From: Trileptium ribeirensis
Lineage: Eukaryota > Nematoda > Enoplea > Enoplida > Thoracostomopsidae
Assembly (NCBI GenBank): GCA_030248225.1
Contig: JASANE010019391.1
Coordinates: forward strand, 1-64,000
Length of the DNA: 64,000 nucleotides
Reading direction: 5' to 3'
Shown one piece after another: positions 1-14,600 of the stretch. Position 1 is the stretch's first letter. Every line of letters starts with the position of its first letter. The position numbers were made by a program, and so were the translations under genes. The notes under the pieces were generated by a model. That model saw nothing but the letters and a program-made list of their open reading frames with translations, had not been told where the DNA came from and did no database searches.

Positions 1-640
1 ACATCTACTTCGTTCAGTTACGTATTGCTAATGGCGTGGGAATGGTCGCAAGGCAAAGATTCGTGCGCACAAGAGTCCGAGAAATCGGAGTAAGTGGCAA
101 CACAGGATAGCCGTGGGCGGACGGGGTGGGGAGGTGCAAATAGGCCGAATGCGGCAAGGTCTGCAAATCCAAGGCCGGCCTGACGGTACATGCGAAAAGA
201 ATGCATCGGGAAGCGAATGATGTCACAAGCTTCGAGTGCAGTAACTGCGGAATGGCGTTCAAGCAACAAGCGAACTTGAAGAATCACATCAAATGCTGCC
301 GATCAACGCAGCAGGCAACATCGGCCGACAGGATTGTCTGCCACATATGCGGGGATGAAGTCGGGAGGTCAAATGCAGCGAGGCATCGAAGGAACTGCGT
401 GCGCAAACATTTGGGGGCGGAGCGGCAAAGACAAGGACCGGTGGACCCCGAGACACACTATCCTGGCGTGTCCCCCACAAGGTCATATTGGGCACGGTGG
501 AAACAGTGCGAGAATTGTGCAGAGTGGAAATCTGCGTCAAACATGGCGCGGCACACCGAAACTGCATTTAATCTCGATATGGTTGGCTTACCCAAATCGG
601 GTGGACGCCTAAATTGAATTGAATTGAATTGAGTTGAATG
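1..640 (+). pseudogene. Remnant of a zinc-finger ORF resembling non-LTR retroelement proteins
   Basis: One frame reads from about position 144 to a TGA at 615-617. It starts with a finger-like block (Cys at 150 and 159, then a Lys-Ser-Lys-Ala-Gly-Leu-Thr-Val-His motif), followed by CSNCGMAF...H...C near 237-296, CHICGDEVGRSNAARHRRNC near 340-398 and CENCAEWKSASNMARH near 506-553. The second and later blocks are C2H2/C2HC-like. An in-frame TAG at 141-143, just upstream of the first finger, shows decay. The ORF ends in a short TTGAA tandem repeat at 613-637, as 3' tails of many non-LTR elements do. Finger motifs of this kind occur in proteins of invertebrate LINE-like elements, but no reverse transcriptase is visible here, so the family is inferred. 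It could instead be a piece of a host zinc-finger gene. Confidence 0.5.
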
Positions 641-2484
641 ATGAAGATTGCACGCTGTTCAACAACATAATTTCCGCGGTGTTCAACATCTTCGTTGTGG
701 CGGGCAGGAAAACTTTAAGCGGCTAAACGAACACCAGGCCACGGAGGGAGCCGACAGGGAGCAGGGCAACCAAACTCGTCAGAGCGGGCTGCAGCGGCCA
801 ACGCGGTCATCTCTCTAAACAACTGTACGGCAAAAATCTCGGTGGACTTGCTCTGGGAAGCTTACCCCAAGGTGGTGATATGCGTATCAAGTCAAGCCAA
901 TGATGAATTATAATTACAATATAATATACTATAATTACTTTAATAATAATATGACGCAACAAACTAATAAAAAGTAGCAGTTGTTAAACCTTATAAGATT
1001 GAGCCTCCACAGTTATATATACAATTACATTAATTATCTAGAAGACACTAGACCTGAAATTCATACGTATTTTGAAATAAATAATTGTAATACTAATGGT
1101 TTTAAACAAAAATATCCGCCTAATTCAAATTATGTTATTTTACCATTTCCTAATGCATTAAAATCCAAGTATCTACGTAATTCCCAATTTTCTGCAACAT
1201 AGTCGCTCCTTTGCCACGAATAAAAATGACCCGGGCTTGAAACTAAACCATGTAAATACACACAGATACACATATATACTCACCTTTTCCTATACGTCGC
1301 TGCATTTGTATGCATGGCAGCCTGTTGAGCGGAGCTCGGCGAAGCTGAGCGAAGCGTTTTTATTTTCTGTCTGGGAGTAAAAAGGTCGATGTCCGTCCGT
1401 TCGTTCGGTCCGACGGATCTCAAGAACCACTGAACGGTTTTTTAAAAAACTTTTTTTGTTTGAAAGCCTATCATGTCAGAGTGTGACCTGATATTTGGGA
1501 TTAAAAAAATTTGAGTTGTTAATTAGTAATTAGCTAATTAGTTAATTTTATGCAGCTAAAATAGAGAATTTTGCAATGTTTGTGTTATTTATTGAAATAG
1601 AGTCGTTTCGATCCAACCATTATAGGGTTTTTTGGGTCGAAGAATTCAAATATAATATTTTTACCAATGATAAAGCCCTATGCCCTATGCAATGTAGTTA
1701 CAAGAACATAAAATTGAGTACATTCGTAATGCCACAGCCCAAGCTTCGCTCACAAATGTAGTTCCACTACCGACTAGTTTATAAGTGTTTGGTGTCATGT
1801 TTATGCGTTGCTGCGTGCTTGTTTTGGTATGTTTGTAGTGTAATGCTGCCTAGATATCAGATGGCATGTTGCCTGTGTCAAGCCCGGATAAAAACAGAGG
1901 TACTCTACCGCTTCTTACTGTTCCGCATTGTGATTACTTGTTTCCACATATTATTGACTTCCAGGCTACTCCCTCATTAGAGGGTTAATGGTTATATTAC
2001 TTCCGGGTGAACGTTTAATCGCTCCAGGGTTCCTTCCGCATTCCAGGGTTAGTGGTGAACTATATACTTCATGATTGCTGCTTAATGGATTCCAGGTCAC
2101 TTCCACATTCAAGGGTTAATTAATAATTACTTCAGGGTTAATGCTTAATGGCTTCAGGGTTACTTCCCCATTCCAGAGTTAATGTTTCATTACTTCTGGA
2201 TTACTGGTTAATGGATATTCGGATGTTTTCGTTAGTTACCCCAGGGTTACTTCCGGATTCGAGGGTTGTGATTAATGACTTTCGGGTGTTGTGTTTAATT
2301 ACCTATGGGCTACTTCCGGATTTTAGTGATCAATTGCCTCCCCTCTGAAAGGTGGTGAAGTAAAACAAATTTCCGTCTGTTTATATCACCTTATTTGGCT
2401 TATGAAGTAATATTAATATGTGGTGGTGAACAACGACAGATGAATATATTTTACTTCACATAGTGAAATGAAATTTTATTTTAG
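641..2484. other. AT-rich stretch without recognised genes; degenerate repeat at about 1955-2340
   Basis: No exon was recognised here, and in particular not the expected nucleotide-binding (GxGxxG) exon of the downstream HADH gene. A GC-richer block at about 1315-1450 has a short inverted motif (GGAGCTCGGCGAAGCTGAGC) and a run of GTCCGTCCGTTCG-type repeats, typical of dispersed non-autonomous elements. From about 1955 to 2340 a degenerate tandem repeat is built from units like CTTCCGGATTCCAGGGTTAAT followed by TTAATTACTTC. Confidence 0.5.
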
Positions 2485-2613
2485 GTTGCTGCACAATCTG
2501 GCTATGATGTAACGATGGTCGATACTTCAGAAGAAATCCTAGGAAAATCGGTCAAAGCAATTGAATCAAGTATACAACGGGTTGCGAAGAAACAGTTTAA
2601 AGATAATCCATCG
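2485..2613 (+). CDS. HADH: HADH exon (NAD-binding domain)
   Basis: The acceptor is TTTTATTTTAG ending at 2484; the donor GT is at 2614. The 43 codons begin [20 protein letters not shown]. This follows the GxGxxG strand of the Rossmann fold, with the acidic residue of VD at the end of the second strand where NAD ribose is bound. The phase is 0 on both sides. The upstream exon should end in the Gly-Ile-Ala-Gln part of the motif. Confidence 0.93.
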
Positions 2614-5600
2614 GTATTTGTTACAATAATATACATTGTATTTATTGTTATAGTTTATGTAAATGGAGTTTCATTCTATTACCCGGTAATAGTTGGTCTT
2701 AAATACTAGTGTGAGACAATTTAAAGAAGCGTGCTAAATGAAATGGAGTGAGCGGAGGTTTCATTAAGGACTTTAGTGGGAAAATGGTAAAAGTATTTTT
2801 GTCTCGGTATAACTCATAACTCATCTTCTGGTAGATAGATATCGATAAAATTATTTGCGTTCGATAGCAGAGGTGATGAATATGTGCAATTTAGATGAAT
2901 GCGAAGAGCTCAGGCCAAATATTCCGGGTTAAAATAACCAAAACCTGGTTTTTAAGGTTTCTTCGCAAAATCTGGCCATGCGGGTACCTGTAGTTTTCCC
3001 CTATATCCCTCGACAAATGATTCCCATTCGGAACCTACTCATGGAGATCTACATTTTTCCTGAACATCACTTTTTGGAACCCTCCCGAAGCCGATATGAG
3101 ATCGTATATAATTCATCGACCCTTTGCAAGAAATATCGATTTCTCACATTTTAGGTATGTTATTGAGTGTTTGCGCTATCAAACGGGTTCCTATTAGGTT
3201 ATAAAATACATTGGATAGGATTGTTTTGGCGTATACATTGCAAGTTGACCTGTAACTGTTCAGAGATTTCATGGTTTTATTGTCGACGAATCCGATCTCT
3301 AGAATACGTTTCTACTGTTACTATATTGCATTGACAACAGTTTCACCTACCGTTTATTTATCGTCGTCGGGCGCCCATATAATAATGGGATCATGCCAAG
3401 TTCCCCATAACATAGGGGCGAAAAACGTGACATGAGTACCATAGAGCGGAAATCTAACGTTTAATTATGGGCCCAGGCATAGCTTAAGTTTAACAGTCTT
3501 AGGCTTAAGCTAAAACCTAACCTTAAACTTATACTTAAGCTCAGATTTATGCTTAGCCTTAGGCCTAGTGAGACAGAACGGTTCGGGGGAAGACTTGACA
3601 TGATACGCTGGGGAGAGCTGATATTATCTAAATAATGTTATGTGAAGAAACTAAAATATATCAACTATGTGATTAAAAATGGATAACTATAGCGTGACGT
3701 GCAAAAATGCACCAATTGTACCGGTAATATGTTGAATGCGAATCATAATGCAAAACATTATAAGGATTACTATTGTACCGCATAAGTACTAATGTCACTG
3801 AAAGACCAAAATGACAAATAACGTAAATTCTTTACCACGACTCGCCGATTGTTACTCCAAGAGAATTTTTTCTACGGTATTTTTACTTGGAGTAAACACA
3901 GTTGGTGTATATAGTTTTCAACTACAAAGGTATCAAATATCGTTCAATATTTTAGGATGCTCTGCAACTTTATATTTACAAATGCCCTGCAAAGCATAAT
4001 ATACTAAATCAAACCAACCGCAGCATTTGTTGCTTTTTGATATTTTACAGTATGGATAGAAATAACTTCTTGCATAAAATATTTTGGAACATTAAATACT
4101 TTAAGCGGTCGACTTAAATACTACACTGCTGTAAACGTATGGACGTGAAAGCCTGTATTATAGGGTCGGCATGATCAGACATGGGATTGGTCCTTCCTCC
4201 TTGTGCTGAAACCTAGTGGTCATAAGTTATTTTATGTCTACTGTTTATTAGTTTTGGTTACATTATTATAATTTTTATATGAATACAAAGTTGTGTTTTC
4301 CGATTTGTAATATTATTTTATTGGAAATTTCTCTTTATCAATATTTTGTGCGTTATAGTTATCTTGATTGCTCGTTATAGAACGCTGAAGGTTTTATTAC
4401 GAAGACCATGCAAAATCTGAAAACCAGTACTAACGCAGCAAGCGCGGCATCAAACGCTTCAATTGTTGTGGAAGCAATTATTGAAAACCTTCCAATAAAA
4501 CATAAACTTTATAAAGAAATGGAAAGCGCAGCATCAAGGTGAATTATTATTTCGTTATCATTTAGTTTTTTCAAATTCGTCTCTTTCTGTTAATGTAGTG
4601 TGGTTTTGAATCATGACTCATAATTACTTGTACCAAGAGAACATAATGGAAGAGCATGTCACTCTGCAGCACTCGAGTGCTAACTCGTGATTGATAACAC
4701 GGACGTTTTCAGCCGTTATTTCCCCTCTTTTGTGGTGGGTCATGGATACACTAACACTCAACAGGTTTTGCGGAAGGGTTGCGCGAACCCCCTTCCCTGA
4801 ATTTTGTAGGGGATATGTCGGAATCGCAAGCGCTAGGGTTTCGGTTGGACATATTTGTGCGGTTCAATCAACTCATCAAAAACAGTGTGGTATGACATTT
4901 CCCTCAGAACTTCGGGGGAGCGGGTCCGAGTTACCCCCACAACGCTGGGGGTCAATGAACGATTCCACCTCCAAAAATGAGGGTTTAAGACAGAAAATGC
5001 CTGTTATGAAACACGGGTTAATTTTAGAGCAGTGGGAAGTGACATTCTCTTCCTTTCTACACTACTGCCTATAGTACGCAGAAATATATCTAAATTAAGG
5101 TGCGTTCACGCACATAAAACAATAATTTAAAGCATTAGATTGAAAAACTTTGAAATCGTGCATGGTTCATAGCGGATCTGGCAAGGGATACAGTGACCGT
5201 TACAAAACATTGTATATCAGTTCCAAAATGGTGCATGGTTGAAGGAGTGGTTAGGGTATAGAATACCTATTCCAAAACAATTAAAGTAGCCACTGGTTGT
5301 CAGTAATTGAGTCACAGCTATTCACAGGTCTGCCGCTAGTGGTTTGGTGTAATTTATTTAAATTTGGATCACAGTGATTGTCGCATTTGTTGACATTTGA
5401 AACGCATCCCACAAAGTCAAGAAAACTTTTGATATTCTTGATTCGCTTTATTTCCAGTTCACGCCGTGATGTATGGAGTCGGCCGAGTGTGGCCCGGCTT
5501 AAAGTATTTGAACACGATCTTCGTGGTATCGATATGGCTACTCTTAACACCGCGAATGCTATCTGAGTAAAGTGTCCAAGTAAAGTGCAAATTGCCAAAA

Positions 5601-8600
5601 TGCGCTATAAACGTTATGCCCGCTGCGGCCGGTAATTTACTCATGCCACACGACCGCTATAGACTTTTGACCTGCTTCACAGTGCTGAGAACCTAGCAGA
5701 GCAAAGTTTTCGTTGTAGGTAATGAAACTCGAAGTGAATATGCAACTTTTGATATGTTTGAGCCTAGTTTGCATAATTACTTTCTCTAGGTTCGCCGACG
5801 GAGTGATTGGGGACGTATTGATTATGTTGTTTGATCATGATTGGGCTCCACCGCTGTCGTATGCACATATAGTATACGACATTCTTCACAGTCTTCATTG
5901 CCTAAGCCAATAAAGCTAATATTCATAACGTTGACTTTAGGACGGTGGATCTCGTAGCCTACCTTCGCTTCATTCGTCCCGTTATATTGCGCCCTACATC
6001 GCTTGTATAGTCATATCAGACGGAAGGTACAGTCGCCGTACTGCGTCAGCTCATCGGTAATGTCTTATCGAATACTTAAAGCTCCGGATATTGGTTGTAA
6101 TCGGAATAGTGTCTATTTTGCTCTTCGGAGAAGCTTCACCGCTCCTCTCGCGTGGTACTGGAAGTCCTGTTTCGTCAGAACTGGCTAAAGCGTATGTCGT
6201 TGACTTGTCCCTGGTAGTCCCATTATTGCATGAAATAATTTACACATCTCATGTGGAATTCCCTCGCCATCTTTCAAAAACCAAGCCAATGTTTTTGACG
6301 ACCGGAATGTTTTTGGGTGTCAACTCGCCTTCTCGTCGTTCAGGTTGCTTATCGCTAAATTTAACTGGTTTTCGAAAGAGGATCCGCTGCGGATCAGCTG
6401 GAGATTCCCAGTAGCTATTGTAGCTTGCCATCCGGGCTTCGTGATTATAAGTTTCACCGTACAAAATCCTATAATCGCTTGTTTCTGCAAAGGACGTTTC
6501 TTTCTCTTGTCTTCTACCGTCATCGGTTTTTTATTCTTTGTTTTGAGGGGTTCATCAACATGCTGAGCCTGTTTGTTTTAGATTCTTGGGCGTCCTCCTC
6601 GTTATTGCCACGCTGGAGCTTAGGTTGCGACAACTACATGTTACTGTCGTCACTACCAATACCGCTACCTACAGTTGGTTGCAAATAGTTGGAATTTGGG
6701 CGGTAAGCGTCTGGATCAACACTGTATCTGGTTTCACCAAAAGATTCTTGTGATTTCAAAACTTCGTATAGCAGCGGTAGCTCAACTTTGGCAGCTGCTT
6801 GGGTCCGACTGTGTATCTGGTGTAATTCCATTATTCAGTTGAAGATCTCCACAACTGATTTAGTAACAGACATGGTGGCGTTGGATACTGCTATAAACCG
6901 GCGCCAGAGGCCATGTCATACCCGATGGATACATATGATTAGTGTAGTAAGAATATCCTGCAGAAGTCGAGCTATCAGTTGAATGCCCGAAATGTTCTTG
7001 CACATCACATGTGGTCTGTAGTATTTGTACTCCGAGTGGCGGAACGGTACTGTGATCCAACGTTGATTGTGTTGCTTGCACATATTGAATCTGGTCAAGG
7101 TATCCAAAAAACGGTTGTCATGAAATTATTGAGTGTTCCGTTGTTTGTACTGGTAGATACGACATTGGTACAAAGTTTCCGTGGATGGTAATTTTTTCGC
7201 AAAAAAACTCACGAATAATTCGCGAACAGAAATGGAAAGTATTTTAACATCTGTTCAACCAATAATCTAAGCCTGTCAAACGAAACACCCTTACACTGCA
7301 TTGCAAGTCAAGTACTTAGGCAAATGTCAACCGCCGAACACCAACATTAGGCAAAACCAAGGGAAAAATATGTTCTAATAGATCATTCGAAAACTTCGTT
7401 ACATACATGTATGTACATAGAGCTTTGTGGATTAGCCGAGAACAACAGGTTCGGTTTGTAGCTTTTGTTTATGAGGCCACAAATTGTCTATTCATTTATT
7501 TCTACGTTGTTGTTTTAGTGGTACCATTTTCACAACAAATACGTCATCACTCAAGCTGTCGGATATTTCTTCCGTCCTCAAACGCAAAGATAAATTTGGA
7601 GGTACACATTTTTTCAATCCAGTTCCACTAATGAAGTTAGTTGAGGTAAGGAACTGTGCGATTTTTTTAATTTGTAATTTTATTAAGCAGTAAACTATAT
7701 ACGTTCGCAGTATAGAGAATTTAACATGAATTAGTTTACCTAACCCCAGTATTTCCCAACAATACGCGCCAGAAATGGCTATCATCTTTCAACCGAACTA
7801 GTCGTGTTATAACATGCAATCGGTGTTTTTCTGGCCATGAGAATATATAGCAGACATTTGCTGCAACATAAAGAATGAAATGTCCTACAAATATAACAAA
7901 AACACCTATGTATATAGCTCGAGCGGTTGTGGAGATATTACAATTTTCGTGTAATTGGGTGCCATGGGCCTACCGAAAAACACTTTTTCGCCTATCACTG
8001 CAGCATAAATTATGGCAACAACAGCACACCATTTGCCGCTACATAGAGATGAATTGATCCATAACTGGCCTGTCCACAGCCCTCCGAAACGTGGGTGGCA
8101 TGTTCATTCTCGGGGGAAATTTCAAGGTGGGTGGAATAAATTTTGCTTAAAAATACTAAATATTCCTATATTTTCATGTAGTTTTACTGCCGTGCATGTA
8201 TTTTCAAGCTATAAAATGATGTTTTAGCATTATAAATAGTGGTAATGTTTAAAAACAATTTGCAAACAAAAACATAAATTTTCAGAAATAAAAAAATTTT
8301 GGATTTAGTTGATCATGAGGTGCGGACATGGGAAAATCTCACGAACATGGTGGGATTTAGAAAGTTGGGGGTCCTACCCCAACCCTCACTGTAAACAGGC
8401 CAGTATAAAATGAGACCAGAAACACACATATAGCATGTGCAACTGCGGAGATATTACCATTTTCGTGTATTTTGGGTCCCATGGGCCCATTTTAGAACCT
8501 GTTTTGACCCAAATCTTACATATTAAAGAGAACCCTGCCACAAAGCAATATATCCAGTCTTACAGAGACTCACTTGCTCTAGAAAATAAGTGCAATTTCA

Positions 8601-11600
8601 CTGAGATATTTATGCCGGTTGTTGAGTTATAAGTAACATAATGTTTTGGGACCCGACCCGAGACCCTTTGGCCCGTTTTTGAGTTATGCGTTAAAACCCC
8701 AACAACGGACATTGTCAAATTTTACCAATACCATGGCAAGTAAATTCTTCGCTTCGCTCGGTTCACTCACTGCACCCAGAATTTATTTATTTTGTGATCC
8801 TTCATCCATGCCGAAAACTAAGCATGCTTCTGGTGAACTAAACAAGAGTCTTTCCATCTATGATATCTAGTCCCGTTAAACTAATAAACATATAACTAGT
8901 TAGACGACACATGTTGGACACTTTGTTTGACACATGTTAGACATTCGTTAGACACACTCACTCAGAATACAATTACATATCAGGTCTGAAGTCTTTGAAG
9001 AACCATATAGATTTTTATGTTTCGGCCTGTTGCAGTTTTGTTTTCTTGACTACAAAATCGTATGTAGTAGTTCGGGTATTTACATTAAAATAATTGTATC
9101 TGTACCTATAATACTGCAGATATTTTGTCAGCTTTTATGTTGTAAATTTTTAAGTGAAGTGCCATTTTTTGTTGCATTTTTGGATGTTGCATAAATACGA
9201 TTGGATGTTGCGTCAGGTCGTTCACTTTGCGAATAGATGTTATATGTGGTTGTCACAATATAATAAGTCGAACGGTTGATGTGGTATTTGAATGAATTTA
9301 CCTTTTGTGTAAACAAAATTATTTTTTTGTCTATTCTCACTATTTTAGATAGTTCGTGGTAATGAAACAAGCGAAGAAACCTTCAATGCACTGACCGAAT
9401 TTGGAAAACGATTGGGTAAAACAACTATCTCGTGTAAGGTAAAAAATTTTGCTGCTTTTTGGTTTCGGCTGAAGTTACCATTACTGTTTGAATGAGTGCA
9501 TTATAGAACAATAATTTGTAGTAGAGTATGACACTCGATTATACTCATGTATTTTACATTGTCGGATAATATGGTCGTTTTTCGGCTTACTCCGCCCCAA
9601 ACGATACCAGGGAATCCGCTCCTAGGGCATGAAGCTTATCATCTTCCTCACCAATATTCCTTGGGGGTACCACCTATCAGCTCGCCAATAGCCTATGAGG
9701 TTAAAGCAGCTATCGGAGCCACCGAAGATTGCTACTCCTCCAGTAGCCACATCATTGGCAGTTGGCGAGCTGATAGCTGGTAGCACCAAGGAACCTTGTG
9801 ATAATACCAGTTAACCAAATGGAACAATCGATGTACCCCTGGAATCTTTGGGGGAGGGGTGAGCCGAAAAACGACCGCGTCAGTGGAAAAAGAAAAGGAC
9901 AGGAGCCAAAGTGGTAGCAGGTAATTTTTTTTTAAATTGTTTAGTTCATGCGAAAATGGTCCATATGCGAAAATAGTTTGAATTCAAATTACTGTACTCG
10001 ACAAAAGTGACTGTTCTCTTCCAAACGAACGAACATGGAATAGAAATCGAACCAAATTTTCTTGATCTCGAACACTTTTTAACAAAATTTGTAATTTATC
10101 GAACTAACGGTACTCATTTCTGGAGACTATTATATTTTAAGAGTCATTTCGCCAACAGTGTCGAATTTTTGTTGTTTGAAATGAAATTAATACTTGTTTT
10201 TATGGTATTTCTATTGTTACCGCCTCGTTTTCGGTGTCGAATATAAAGTTCGGGCAGGATATGAATCCGTTGGTTGCGTTTTAGGGGCAGACGGTGATAG
10301 GAGTCGTATTTAGCAATATTTGGCGTCGACTATTCTAAATATTCCGGTAGCCCGTGGACCCTACGCTTGGGAAATAATATTTAGTGTGGCTTTGAAGCTG
10401 GCCTCACCACAGAGGGGTGAGGTGGCTCAGGATTTTCGAGCTCCCCCAGAATTTCGACGGCTCACACAGGTAATGATCCAAGTAAATTTTGGCTTCCCTT
10501 AGGTCAACCCCCAAACACCCCAGGTATTTTGAGGTGACTCGAAAAATGATCGTCCTAACAAAAACGGTTATAACAAAACTCAATACTACACCATTTCCAC
10601 TACTTATGACAAAATTTTAAGTAAAATGAAGTGCGGGCTGCAGAATAAAGTAACCGAGCACAAATTCAATTCTGGCGGACGTTGTTGCTTGTGTGCGTAT
10701 TGACAGCAAACAGTGGCTAACTATTAATTGATAAATATGTATGTAACTTACGTTTATGTCGCACTGATGTTTATAAGTCGTTTTGAGATGATGTCATTTT
10801 TTCAGGAATACGAGCACGCAGTAAAATTGTGTAGCAAGTGGAATTGCAAGCAAGTAAAAAGTGTGTCGGTGTGATAGCACAGTATTTTATACTCCTGATT
10901 TGCCTATGAACCAAAATATAGCTACAGTATGAGATGGAGGTTGTGCATTTTGTGACATTTTTGATGGCAATAAAATGGTACAGCCACATTATATGCAGCT
11001 GTTAGAGCATGCACTTTTGTACAGTTGAACAGCGCTGATTGAAATCGATATAAATCGATTGAACAGCGTCTTCTTTTGATTCTACCAGTTATCCTTCTGT
11101 TTAGTATTTAGTTGCTTAGTGATTTAGGACACGAACGGATTCGTCGTTAATCGGTTGCTCGTGCCTTATCAAATGGAAGCTGTGCGTATGTTGGAACGAG
11201 GTATTTTTAGCGTTTTTCAATTTATGATAAATTTTGAAAATGCGAAAAAGTGAGATTCAAAGAATGTTTTCCGTACCAAAATTTAGTTTATTCTGTCATG
11301 CGTATGCTGGTGATGTAGTGTTGCTTCCTATTTAATTTACTGCCAAAATTTCTGTCTCTAATGTGGTTAACAACATGCTTTGTATATTGTTATAATAATA
11401 TCTGTTAAAATCATGTTATTTATCTCATCAGTACAGCACATCCTTTATTGTGCTTCAACAGGTCGTGTTCAAATGCTTAACCCACGTGCAAAGGTTTATT
11501 TTAGAGTTGCTTTCGAGGATAATAGCAAATTGAAAAAAATGAAGACGAAACTTTCGGTTGGGCGGGGCCGATTTCTGTTTCCCCTACTTTTCGGCTCATA

Positions 11601-14600
11601 CGAGGTTTAGAGCGGTAACTGGAGCCTCAAGGTGGTGTTCCTGTGAACTATGGTTTTCGCACGTATGCTACTCACTTTATCGATCCAGAGTGATGGAAGG
11701 AGTGACCATCCCGACCCGGATTGAAGACGGTCAGCGTTACACTGTCTAAACGGGGCCAGTGTCCCTTTAAGGTGACGTATAATAGTAATAGTTCCATTTT
11801 GCTATAGCTGCAAAAGTTACTTAACGAAATATCCACGGTCGCTACATACTGACCGCTTCAAAATGTATATATACTGCAAACATGTACGTTGCTAGGATTG
11901 ATCACTCGTTTGAAAATATATATTTCCAACGTTGAATATGAATGTGCTCATTGTAATGTTTTACACAGCCAGAAATGTATATGTTGTGAATCTCGTTGTT
12001 CTTTCGACATTCATATTCGACCTTTATTCTATAAACTTCTATTGAAGTTGAACTTGCTGAAGCTTATTCTATAGTTTGTTCTCAAAAAGAAAAATTTGCT
12101 TTCGCTTTCTTTGCGATATTATACTTTGGGGCATTACATAATTTGCTTTTGCAGATTTTACTAATACATACATCCCCACTAAAATCCACCGTGTATGCCT
12201 GGGGCTTGCCGCGGATGGGCCCCAGGATTTTCGAATTCCCCCATGGATTTGGGCGGCCCCTCCACGTCATGCCGCCCAGGTAAATTTCGTCTTCCACACT
12301 GGTCAACACCCCAGCACCGCCAAGCATTTTGAGGTGCCACCAAAAATGTTTGTCATAACAAAAAGGTTTTAACAAAAGTAAATACTACTCCTTATATTTC
12401 GACTATTTATGACAAAAATCTAAGTAAAATGAAGTGAGGCCTGTAGAAATAGCAGTAATATTATGTAACGGAAACGCCTTTAGAAATGTAAATATGTAGA
12501 AAACACGAAAAACGCAATTATAAAACCCCAGTTGACTTGGGGGTACGGATTTTGTACCAGGTAACCTGAGAGAAATTCTTCCAGGTATTTCCAATTCTAC
12601 CAGGTAGCTCCCGCCCCCCCCCGCTCAAAACCCCACAGGCAAGATTTTGGTAAAAAATTTTTTAAACTAAATCTAAAAATATTAGTCAGGTCAAACATTC
12701 GAAAATAAGTTTATGTTACGCTGATACCGCTCTGTTTAGCGCCATTGCTTTGAAATCAGGGCTACCGGCCCAAACTACACTCAAAATACATATGAAATCT
12801 CAGGGAAGCATTCTAAAATTTCTGCATCATCAGTAATTCTTTTAAGATTTAAAGACTTATTTTTTAAAATTGTACTGAAAGTTACATAAGTGTAAAATTT
12901 TAGAAAAATAATTCTTTACAACTTTAAAGAATTATTCTCTGAATTTCAAAGAATATCTGGTGGTGCAAAGATCTTAGAATACTTTTCTTAAATTTTATGG
13001 AAATTATTGTAAATGCATGAATAATACTTATATAGAGTGCAATAAATAGTTATTAATAAATTCGTTAAATGGATGTGGACGATTCATAGTTGCATCTTTT
13101 AAAAGATATCGGAGTATTCTTTGCATACATGCAGATGTCAGCAGCAACAGTTAGCCAATTCTGGTCAATGTTTTCATACATTATGTCGCAGCCAATAATT
13201 ATGAAACAGTATCCTGTTAAAGAGATAAACATAAACTCTACCTCCTGTCACAAAACGGCATACGCACAGTGAAACATTTTGAGTCAAATATAACCAACAA
13301 TTCCAAAGTCAAAATGATAAACTGCAGAATGTGTTTAGTCCAAATTATTGTTTTCGGCTATGTATTCTGTAAAGTGTGGAAGATGTTGAAAAAATATCGA
13401 TAATGACAGTCTTATACATACATGATACACGAGCTGTCAAAATTAAAACCACATACCGCCAGTCACCAGCTGCAACCTATAATAGCAACAGCATTAAATG
13501 AAATAAACCTAAGAAAAATTGACAAATAAATAATTGATAATTTCCGCTGTCTTATTCAATGGCTAAAGAGGTTATTGGCTGGAAGTTAGGCCTGTATACG
13601 AACTGATCTCAGATCAACTATGAAATTTTTATCACAACACTTTGGAAGTTACATTGTTATAGACGGCAAATAAAAAATTTTGTTTGATTTTAGTTAATTA
13701 AGCGTTGTTTAAAGCTGCTCTCGGAAGCGGAGCGATATATAATAATTGCTTTTAGCGTTATGTTCTTTTGCTTAAATACAGTGTATTGTGAAAAAGTTAA
13801 GGATATCTGCCCATCCGTTCGTGAGGTACAGTACTCGCCAGAAATGACTGCTGTTCGTTCGATGTTCGCTTGATGACAGTCATACAGATGTTCGTTCAAG
13901 CAACTCCAAATTTCGTTCCAAACGTATTCGAATTTGTTCGAGGGTAGTTAGAAATTTTTAGCACGCCTTTTAAATTTGTTCAAAAAGTGTTCGAGCGTTA
14001 TTCGCAAGTAAGCAACATTTGTACAATTTCTGTTCGATGTTCGTTAGAAAAGTGGTAGTCATTTCTGACGTATACAATATTGTCGTTGTTGGAACAAAAT
14101 AAGTGCAATAGTCAGGGAACCGGATGATCTATCTTACGGCAGAATAATTTTATATAGGAATGAAAAATAAATTTTAACGACTCTTGGCGTAAAAGTTTTT
14201 GAAACCAGAATTGATCTCATGCAATGTACATTAAAAATGCCAGTATGTATAGAAAATTTGTAGCTGTACTCGTCGTATAGTGGATATAAATTGCAAACAT
14301 CCGAAAACTGTACAAATAATGGTTGCTATTATGTGTACTGGGTAAAACCAACGGCGATTATTTCAACTGTGCTGGGTGTATTTGTGTCATAACATCTTAA
14401 CGAAAACAGTTTTAGTTTTTCTGTAAATAGTTTTAGTGCTTAGAAGCGCACAGTTGCGGGCAAATAATATTCTTATTGAATATTTTTCAGCCCACCGTGT
14501 CCATTATCTGGTTAGGTAGTCGATCAAGTTAAAGTATAAATATTTTAACTTTTATTCTTTTGTATTCAATCATAGCTAGACCGAACTCTTTTTTAATCAA

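Larger units (their letters stand above)
4539..7518 (+). other. HADH intron, about 3 kb, with a TIR element and a minus-strand coding relic
   Basis: This intron holds a 400-bp inverted-repeat element (4651-5050) and a decayed minus-strand coding fragment (about 6249-7200), both listed separately. The rest (5051-6248) shows no exon that I can support. An open frame of 127 codons at 4691-5074 lies almost wholly inside the inverted-repeat element and has no recognisable motif. Confidence 0.6.
9439..11127 (+). other. HADH intron, about 1.7 kb, filled with small elements
   Basis: It contains two inverted-repeat elements (9573-9876 and about 9994-10130) and one copy of a dispersed repeat (10330-10650), listed separately. 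The remainder (10651-11127) is AT-rich without a supported exon. Confidence 0.6.

Noticed and set aside
1..2484. N-terminal HADH exon with the GxGxxG motif
   Set aside because: Searched for a Gly-rich strand ending in Ile-Ala-Gln before a GT donor; none found, so the exon is probably upstream of the window.
4691..5074. 127-codon ORF
   Set aside because: It lies almost entirely in an inverted-repeat element and has no recognisable motif.
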